Shown: piece by piece, positions 56,757 to 64,000 of the stretch
How positions within the stretch are numbered: the first letter of the stretch is position 1
How the letters are laid out: the number at the start of each line of letters is the position of its first letter
Source: Gonapodya prolifera JEL478
Lineage: Eukaryota; Monoblepharomycota; Monoblepharidomycetes; Monoblepharidales; Gonapodyaceae
Direction of reading: 5' to 3'
Length of the DNA: 64,000 nt
NCBI GenBank assembly: GCA_001574975.1
Contig: KQ965755.1
Span: forward strand, 386,375 to 450,374
Position numbers and translations under genes: made by a program
Notes under the pieces: generated by a model
What the model was told of the DNA's origin: nothing
Seen by the model: only the letters and a program-made list of their open reading frames with translations
The model's database searches: none

Positions 56757-57743
56757 CGGCACCAATCTCAGAGCTCGACCTCTCGCATCTGACGACTATG
56801 CAAAGGGCTACTTCGAAGTACTTCGACAGCTGACGGAAGCGCCAACTGTGTCAAAGGTGAGCTAAGAATCGAAACTCGAGCTCGGCTCCCTTGCAAGTGC
56901 TTTCAACCTCTCAACACTCATCTCTCTCAACAGGAAGTCTTTTTAGAACAATTCAACTTCATAAAGCAGCACGGAGCTCAGTATCCCATCGTAATTGAAG
57001 ACACTTCGTCTTCCAAAATCGTTGCGTGAGTTGCCGAAATTGGGCATAATGTGGTGAACACCCCACAAGACAGGAGTCTATTCATAGGGCTGGCTCTATC
57101 ATCATCGAGAGAAAGTTTGTTCATGAATGCGGTCGTGTAAGTGTCCGCCTGTTGGATCCACCCTTCAGCGACATGTGATGAACACGTTTTCCTCGCCACC
57201 TTCCCCCAACTTCAACAGGCAGGCCACATTGAAGGTGTTTATTGGATAAAATAGGACTCTGACGCTACAATCTCACCTGTTACCGTGCTTCCCAGACATT
57301 GTGGTTGACTCTGGACAACGAGGAAGAAATCTTGGACGACAGTGAGTCGCTGGCTGGTTTCCGTACCTCGCTCGACATATAAGTGCCCTCAACGCAACGA
57401 CCCGCTTTCTACCACTAGCATTATCGAGGAGCTGAAGCATATTGGGAAGGTTTTAGGATGCTACAAAGTCATTTTGGAGTAAGTGCCTGGCACAGATAAT
57501 TCTTCGTCATGGCACGGTCAATGGAACAAACCGACTGATCCCTCAGCTGTAAAGAATCAAATGTTGGCTTCTACGAGAAGTTGGGATTCGCTCGGAAAGA
57601 GGTCGAGATGGTTCTCTGTGAGTTGGTGTTCACCAGCTGAGTTCTGTGACAACTGAGCAGAGCTTATTATTCCCTCAGATTTCAACAAAACTGAAAACAC
57701 CACATCAAATCTACCATTACTCCCCCATCTTCCACCCTCTTAG
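56734..57743 (+). CDS. GNA1: Glucosamine-6-phosphate N-acetyltransferase, copy 2
   Basis: Second GNA1-type acetyltransferase. Exons 56734-56856, 56934-57025, 57088-57136, 57219-57234 (16 nt), 57296-57341, 57419-57478, 57547-57617 and 57679-57743 give 173 residues. Shared blocks with copy 1 are RPLASDDYAKGYFEVL, FIKQHGAQYPIVIED, AGSIIIERKFVHECG, GHIED, GQRGRNLGR (acetyl-CoA loop), ELKHIGKVLGCYKVILDC and NVGFYEKLGF. It differs from copy 1 in the C-terminal end (FNKTENTTSNLPLLP instead of RVPSGYPAAKL) and has two extra introns. All core motifs are kept, so it should be active. Both copies are on the plus strand, with TM9SF and IFT22 between them on the minus strand. Confidence 0.88.
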
Positions 57744-57924
57744 CTTAGTCTTTGTCCTCTGTCTTATGTATTGAAGTAAGGTGGCCTACATTACAAGGTC
57801 GCTCATCCAAACACATGTGGTGTAATGTTCCTGGATTTATTGGAACTCATCGCCCTCGTAGTTCAAACTGAGTTCCTTGAGCATTTAGCAATTACTGTGG
57901 TCGCCTGAATTCGATCCTCCAACC

Positions 57925-59223
57925 ATGAAACGCTTCTTTGGAACCACGAAACCCCAGCCCAAAGTAACACTTCAGGACGCCATCGGCAGTGTCTGTCTTC
58001 ACGCTGAATCGAAGCTCCAGTGACGAACCTCTGTTTCTGATCGTATCGCTATTTCTCGGGGCAGGTCGATCAACGGACGGAGAGCGTCGATGTAAAGATA
58101 CGGAAGCTTGATGCCGAGCTGCTGCGGTATAAGGAGCAGATGGCGAAACTGCGGGACGGCCCTGGAAAAGTGAGTTGACGTTGGTTTCACGCAACCTACT
58201 CGCAAGTGTTCTTATGGGTTCTCCCACTTGCACTCCCCTATCACCGCCAGAATGCGATAAAGCAAAAGGCCATGCGAGTACTGAAGCAGCGCAAACTGTG
58301 GGTATTTGCTCTCTCGGGCGAGGGTTAAGACTGGGTTGCGAATTCGGGAGAACTTCGAAGACGTTGGATTTCGCCTTTTGATCCTCTGGTCGCCCATGAC
58401 TCTCAGTTTTTTTTTGTACCCAATCCGAGAGTGTTGCCGGACGGCATTTTAGCGAGAGCTTCCACCCACCAATTCACCTGCACCAACTTCAATCTGATAT
58501 TTTATCCACAGATACGAGGGCCAGCGAGATCAATTGATGCAGCAGGCCTTCAACATGGAGCAGACAGGTATTTTCTCATCGAAGGGTCGCAACTATGCTG
58601 GTTTTGCCGGCGCTAACTTGCGCTCCTCCCGACGAACACAGCAATGGCCACCGAAAACCTCCGCAATACAGCTGTCGTAAGCTTTGCACGTCTTTGAGGA
58701 GAGTAATTGAGTGAGAGTATGATCCTCTTCTCCGTCGTATGTAGACACTCGACGCCATGAAGACAGCTGCAAAGGAGATGAAATCTCAGTACGCGAAGCT
58801 CAACATCAACAAAATTACCGATATGCAGGATGAAATGGAGGACCTGTAAGTTCGAGCTTAGGCCATCTTCTACTGTGTTTCGATATAGGCCTTCATCCGA
58901 AAATACTTTAGGATGGATCAGGCGAATGAAATTCAAGAAGAGCTGGCACGATCCTATGGCACACCCGAAGGAGTTGATGATGCGGATCTCGAAGCGGAAC
59001 TTGAGGCTCTTGGAGACGATTTGACCTTTGAAGAAGAAGAAATGCCAAGCTATCTACAAGAAGGCACTGAGGTACCGGCATCTCTGCCGGGATCGCTGCC
59101 ACAAGAGCCATCGGCGGTAAGTAACTTTTCCGAGCCTATCAATGTTGTTTTCACGCTGTTTGCGCTTGATCTTTTCAGGCAAAAGTGGACGAGTATGGGC
59201 TTCCAATCGCAGAAAGAGTTTAG
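57925..59223 (+). CDS. VPS60: ESCRT-III-associated CHMP5/Vps60
   Basis: Snf7-family protein of the late ESCRT-III pathway at multivesicular bodies. Exons 57925-57990, 58065-58169, 58251-58297, 58513-58568, 58642-58676, 58745-58845, 58912-59116 and 59179-59223 give 219 residues, the same length as human CHMP5. The basic N-terminus starts [20 protein letters not shown], followed by the coiled-coil core: [65 protein letters not shown] and [19 protein letters not shown]. The acidic tail ([13 protein letters not shown]) ends [11 protein letters not shown], where the family binds Lip5/Vta1. Assignment is secure. Confidence 0.95.
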
Positions 59224-59573
59224 TAATGAGCAACGCATTGTATCAAATGTCTTACAGTATCTTACATTGTTCTTTTTCGTGACGCCATTGTGACACGCAG
59301 AGGAGAGCCTTGAAACAGGTCACCATGGGTCCCAAAAAAAGCCTCACGACCTAACCACATCCCAAATTCGTCTCCAACCCATCCGTCCCTGGACGCCGTG
59401 CGGAGCCATTCTCCTATCTTCAGATCGAGCGAACCAATTCCTTCATGGCTCCCGACACGCGGAGGTGAGCATGGCATTCCCAAAGTTTGGACAATCGCCA
59501 TCTTGTCGTTTCTTTGGGCATACACAATGCTCCTTCGTGAAAACACTACAACCAAGCCCCTCGACTAGAAACC
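59224..59573. other. Intergenic between CHMP5 and TPS2
   Basis: 350 bases with the CHMP5 3' flank and the TPS2 promoter. A 5' exon of TPS2 cannot be excluded, but none was recognised. Confidence 0.4.
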
Positions 59574-62500
59574 ATGGAGTTGTTTTGCGATCTTGAATCC
59601 AAACGCGACGCTGATATGACCTGTCTCATGTTCCACAGAATCATCGCGGTCTCCTACCTCTTCCCATATGTTTCCATCTTATCAAGCGAAGCGCACTCCG
59701 CGCTTCTCTCGGCAGCTGATGGAGGAGGGCTTTCTCGAAATCATGGGGCAGACGCTGCGGCACTTGCGAGAAAGCGGTCAGGTGCAGGCCAAGAACGGGC
59801 CTCATTTATCAAGAGAGACCATCAAAACGGCTTGACAGGAGCAAAAATGTCTTCCAAGAACTGGAGACTACTTTCTCGTGATGGGTATGGGGCTCTGTAC
59901 TCGGGTATAAATAATCTTCGCAAAACCTTCACCGTCCTCCACGTTGGATTGGTGGGCAACATCGTGGACGAGGACGGCGTGCCCGTAAACCAGGATTTGT
60001 TGAATGAAGGACTCAAAAAGGAGCTGAAGTCACTTCTTCTTCCCCGTGGCTGCGTTCCAGTGTTTGTGGGATCGAAGGATCTGGCAGGGCACTATGACGG
60101 TTACTGCAAGACAGGTGCGCTTTGTATTCTTCCCTGTTCTCGGTTATAGATTAACCTCCAGTCTCTACAGTAATCCAACCGCTGCTTCACTGTGGGTTAA
60201 CATGAAATTCGACCCACGTCGTTCTTTGCCAGCAGTAACATTTTCACGCGGCAGACATCGTCTGGGATACCGACTATACCGGCGAGGATCAGAAAAATTT
60301 TGCACAATATAATGCTGTGAACGAAGCTGTGGTAGTCGCAATCCACGAATCATACCACGCGGGAGACTTGAGTGAGTGCGGAGAGTGTATTAGCCGTCAC
60401 ACTGAAGATCTCACTAGACTTTAAAGTATGGATCCACGACTACCATCGTAAGTCGATGGATTCGTAACACGTGCGGGAACTTGACCAGGGGTTACTCTTT
60501 TAATTCGTGAACAGTGATGAGCTGTCCCAAGATGGTTAGAGAGCGCCTTCCATCAGCTACGATTGGGTTCTTTCTTCACTCACCATTCCCAAGCTCGGAG
60601 ATTTTCCGTTGTCTCCCGAGTGAGTTGGGTGTTTCTGACATTGTGTGAAGTTCGCGTGCTGATCCTGTTTCGATAACCATAGGGAGGAAAGAGCTCATTG
60701 AAGGTGTTCTTGGGGCGGACCTTGTCGGATTTCAAGTGTATTCCTACGCTCGCCACTTCTTGTCAAGTGCCACACGACTGCTTTCCCTGGAATCTTCTCC
60801 CAAAGGTGTTGAGTACCATGGTCGCCCTGTGATAACAGGAATATTTCCAATCGGCGTCGACGTTGAAGCGACCCAAGCTTTGCGGTGAGAGATCCTTTTG
60901 TCAAGAATTATCCCATTTGATCACATTTAATCCCATGATCCTCTCCACATACTGAATATCGCGAACCCAGAGATTCTGATGCGGTAAAGAAGCGCATTGT
61001 AGCATTGCGAGAACTTCACAAGGACCGCAAAGTAATCGTCGGAAGGGACAAGCGAAACCAGATAAATGGAATACAGCACAAACTTAATGCCTTCGAAAAA
61101 TTCTTGGAGTTATATCCAGACTGGTGGAAAGAGGTTCGTATGCGAAAACTGTGTGATTTTTTTGTATCGTAAATGCCACAAAATGACACAATATCGGGGT
61201 TGCAGTCCAAGGTGGTTCTCATCCAAGTGGCGTCGCCTCCAGAACACGAGGCACATCGACTGGAAACTAAAATCACTGAGACCGCTTCACGGATTAACAG
61301 CCGGTTTGGATCGCTAGAATACACACCTGTCCAGCTCATTCAGCAGCACATCGATGTCGACGAGTACTACGCACTACTCAGCATCGCAGATGCTGGATTG
61401 ATCACATCTGTGCGTGACGGAATGAACACTACTTCTCACGAATTTATCATTTCCCAAAAAGGTGAGCACCCCCGAAGTCTTGAAGCTCACAGATGAAAGA
61501 TGACCTCACAATATTCAAATCAGACAACCACGGTCCACTCATTTTGTCAGAGTTTACGGGAACCGCAGGATCCATGGGCTCCGCCATCCTAGTTAACCCT
61601 TGGGACACTAACGGCGTCGCCAAAGCGATCGACACTGCATTGACAATGGGTGCAGATGAGAAGAAAGCGAAATATAAGGTAAAGAAGATTCATATCGAGT
61701 CGCAAGATTCTCTGACATGTTTTTTCGTGTCCTTACAGCAACTAGACAACAGTGTGAAGCTTCAAAGTTCGAAACTTTGGGCAAATTCTTGTATTACCGA
61801 ACTCCAGAGTGCTGCAACTCAATTTGGTCACGGAAATGAAATTGCGAGTGTTCCGGTATTGGATAGATCAACTTTGGTCGAAAGCTTTAAGCGGAGCCAT
61901 GACCGTAAGTTGTTACTAGCGCACTACGACTTGCAACAAAGTGTCTAATCGCAGACGAACTCACTTTTGACCGCTCAGGTGTGCTCATTTTCGACTACGA
62001 TGGAACACTCACCCCCATCGTCCGAGTGCCAAGCGCCGCCCTTCCGCCTCCAAAAATGTTGAGTGCTCTCAATAAACTTACCGAAGATCCTCGAAACTAC
62101 TGCTTTGTAGTGAGCGGTCGGGATCAAAAGACCCTAGAGGAATGGCTGGGCAGTATTCATGGCTTGGGACTCTCGGCAGAGCACGGGGCATTTATCAGGT
62201 ATCCAAACAAAGAGGACTGGGAGGATGTATTGGAGGACGCAGACTTTTCGTGGAAGGAGGATGTGTTGAAGGTAAATACTCCGACCACATAAATTCTTCG
62301 CGCGATAGGGTTGGTCGATGCTTCATATTACCAAACGTTTGAAATCAGATATTCAACCACTTTTGCGAACGAACGCAAGGCGCCAGCGTGGAAGAAAAGC
62401 GCACATCCGTTACTTGGCATTATCGACAAGCAGACCCGGAGTGGGGGTATGTGGTTAAACGGATTTTCTCATCTTAAGACAACTAACACAGTTACACATG

Positions 62501-63048
62501 GTTCTCGAATTTTCTTTTGGTGTAGCGAGTTCCAAATGAAGGAGCTGAAGAATCACCTAGAAAGTTCCATCGTTTCCCGACGACCTCTCGAAGTTCTCGT
62601 TGGGAAAAAGAACCTAGAAGTTCGACCTGTGAGCATGGCTTAGATGTTCAAGTGACCCTATCTGTGTTCCCAACCTGAATTCCTCTTCCATCAGATAATC
62701 GTGAATAAGGGGTACATCGTCAAGAGACTTGTGGACCACCAAGAAGCATGTGACTTCGTCATTTGTGCCGGAGATGACAAGACAGATGAAGGTGCGATCA
62801 CACTCCCTTGGAAACCCCAACATCCTTTTGATCGAACATTCTTCCTTCCAGATATGTTCAAGGTTCTTCGAAAGGCCGAGTTTTCCACTGAGGTCCCACA
62901 AGAAAGCATTTTTACTGTCGTTATCGGTGACAGTGACAAGACGTCCGGAGCCGCCGCACGACTCAAGAGCCCGCTCGAGCTCATCGACTTGCTCCTAGAG
63001 CTTGCGGATTTGCCACCCGCAGACGGGATCGGAACTGCGTCGCTGTAG
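59574..63048 (+). CDS. TPS2: Trehalose-6-phosphate phosphatase, Tps2 type (GT20 plus TPP domains)
   Basis: Removes phosphate from trehalose-6-phosphate, the last step of trehalose synthesis. Exons 59574-60114, 60171-60191, 60255-60371, 60427-60447, 60515-60619, 60683-60884, 60971-61133, 61206-61461, 61524-61678, 61739-61904, 61955-62271, 62349-62446, 62526-62628, 62695-62791, 62852-63048; 852 residues. The N-terminal GT20-like domain shows LLSRDGYGALYSGINN, QPLLHYIVWD, WIHDYHL, FFLHSPFPSSEIFR, SVRDGMNTTSHEF and LSEFTGTAGSM. The sugar-nucleotide loop reads GRDKRNQINGI where active synthases have VDRLDYIKG, so synthase activity is unlikely. The TPP domain keeps LIFDYDGTLTP, SGRDQK and GDDKTDE. 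Two exons are only 21 nt. The first exon carries an unusually long low-complexity insert after RIIAVSYLFPY. Confidence 0.92.
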
Positions 63049-63587
63049 TACCTGCATCGGCGGTTCCTCTGTCATCAACAATCTCACTGTTCACAGTTGC
63101 TGGTCGAGCGTTGTTGGAGTAGAAGAGCTGTTTCGGAGACCGGAGGGGTACAAAACCCTATATTTGTTAGAGTCACCCTAGCACCTCTGTGATTTTGAAT
63201 GTAGAACATGCAGCCGAAGCGCTGTATTGAGAGTCTTAAATTGTCGCATAGCCACAGAACAACCCGCTTCTATCGAGAACTATACCATCGGTCATACCCA
63301 CTGATCACTTGAAGGATTATGTTGGCCTTTGTTGGCGGGGAAGTGCCGAACGAGGTTTTGACATTACAATCATTTAGAATTCCGACCAGATAGCTGCGGT
63401 ACACCTCATCGCGTTGCATAACTGCATAAAGATTCCACACCACTCGTCTATCGAAGAACGCCGCTCAGGATTAAACTCTGCGCTTGTCACTTCCAAATCG
63501 ACATCTTTGACACATTCCCGTGACCTTTCACACACAAAAACACAGAACCATCTGCTATCCTCACACAGTACAGGCGCCCGCGCCTCC
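63049..63587. other. 3' flanks of convergent TPS2 and the partial last gene
   Basis: 540 bases between two convergent stop codons. No coding exon seen; both 3' UTRs must lie here. Confidence 0.5.
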
Positions 63588-64000
63588 TCACGCATCGAAA
63601 AACTCGTCTTCGTCATCAGACTCCTTCCCGTCCGCGGGCTTCACCACCGCGGCCACCTTGGACCCGCTTCCGGCCCCTCCGGCTCGGGCGTCGCTCGCCG
63701 CGGGTTCCTCGTCGTCGCTCTCGTCCTCGTCGACGGGAGGCGGGGGCTCGTAGATCTCCTCGTCGGTGCGGGCCAATTTCATTTCGAAGCAGACGTACGT
63801 GATTTCACGGTCGCGGGATTGCATGACGATGCGGATGGGTTGGTCGTTGATGTCTGTTCAAGGCGGGGTCAATGAGATAGAGAATGTGAGGTCGATGAAG
63901 GGGAGAGACTCACAGGGGGCGACGTTGAAGGCGATGCCGAGGTTGACATCGAAGGTGTTCCAGTTGAAGCTGAGAAAGAAGAGTTTTTCGTCAGTCTGCG
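63588..64000 (-). CDS. Unidentified gene, 3' part only
   Basis: Not recognised. The last exon is 63588-63853 and the one before is 63914-63969, joined in phase across a 60-nt intron; further exons lie beyond the window. The visible part reads FNWNTFDVNLGIAFNVAP, then INDQPIRIVMQSRDREITY and VCFEMKLARTDEEIYEPPPP, then a Glu/Asp/Ser-rich and Gly/Ala-rich tail ending DEDEFFDA. The first part looks like a compact beta-rich domain; the tail looks disordered and acidic. Confidence 0.55.

Noticed and set aside
1-64000. CRISPR arrays, rRNA or tRNA genes, bacterial operons, intact transposons
   Set aside because: I looked for direct-repeat arrays, rRNA-like blocks, transposase or reverse-transcriptase motifs and found none I could support. 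tRNA search by eye is weak, so a scan with a dedicated tool could still find one.

Overview
This window is nuclear DNA of an intron-rich fungus. Almost every gene is split by short GT-AG introns, mostly 43-90 nt. The fungal markers are a white-collar-1 photoreceptor, a Tps2-type trehalose-6-phosphate phosphatase and two glucosamine-6-phosphate acetyltransferases. It also holds genes tied to cilia or flagella (SAXO, ARMH1, IFT22) and a probable augmin subunit (HAUS5), which Dikarya lack. I therefore read it as a zoosporic, chytrid-like fungus. Exon models were built by hand from splice signals, reading frame and recall of family sequences; no database was searched.

Layout. 1-8.2 kb: DBP3 helicase (cut by the window edge), a broken F-box/ankyrin gene, and SMC4 in 21 exons. 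8.8-16.2 kb: an SH3 scaffold protein, a secreted GH114 glycosidase and a PNPOx-like/ferredoxin-reductase fusion, all on the plus strand. 16.8-25.1 kb, minus strand: a 54-residue membrane protein, CDC27 (APC3) in 11 exons, and FANCJ in 21 exons with an unusual cysteine-paired tail. 25.5-34.3 kb: SAXO, a second broken ankyrin gene, HAUS5, ARMH1 and an IQ-motif protein. 34.4-45.7 kb: white-collar 1, proteasome alpha-3, a BTB protein, a small ankyrin gene, a MYND protein and an F-box/LRR protein. 45.8-52.7 kb: SRP40/NOLC1, G3BP-like, an EPLIN-type LIM protein and GNA1. 52.9-64 kb: TM9SF nonaspanin, IFT22, a second GNA1, CHMP5/VPS60, TPS2 and an unidentified partial gene.

The genes do not form one pathway. 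Chromosome maintenance (SMC4, CDC27, FANCJ, HAUS5) and flagellum biology (SAXO, ARMH1, IFT22, perhaps the IQ protein) recur, and several neighbours are divergent with shared promoters. I found no rRNA or tRNA gene, CRISPR array, intact transposon or clear new multi-gene system. The most unusual points are the FANCJ tail, the parallel decay of two inverted ankyrin paralogues, the split KxD signal of TM9SF, the GNA1 pair, and single-base frameshifts in ARMH1, IFT22 and the small ankyrin gene that may be assembly errors.
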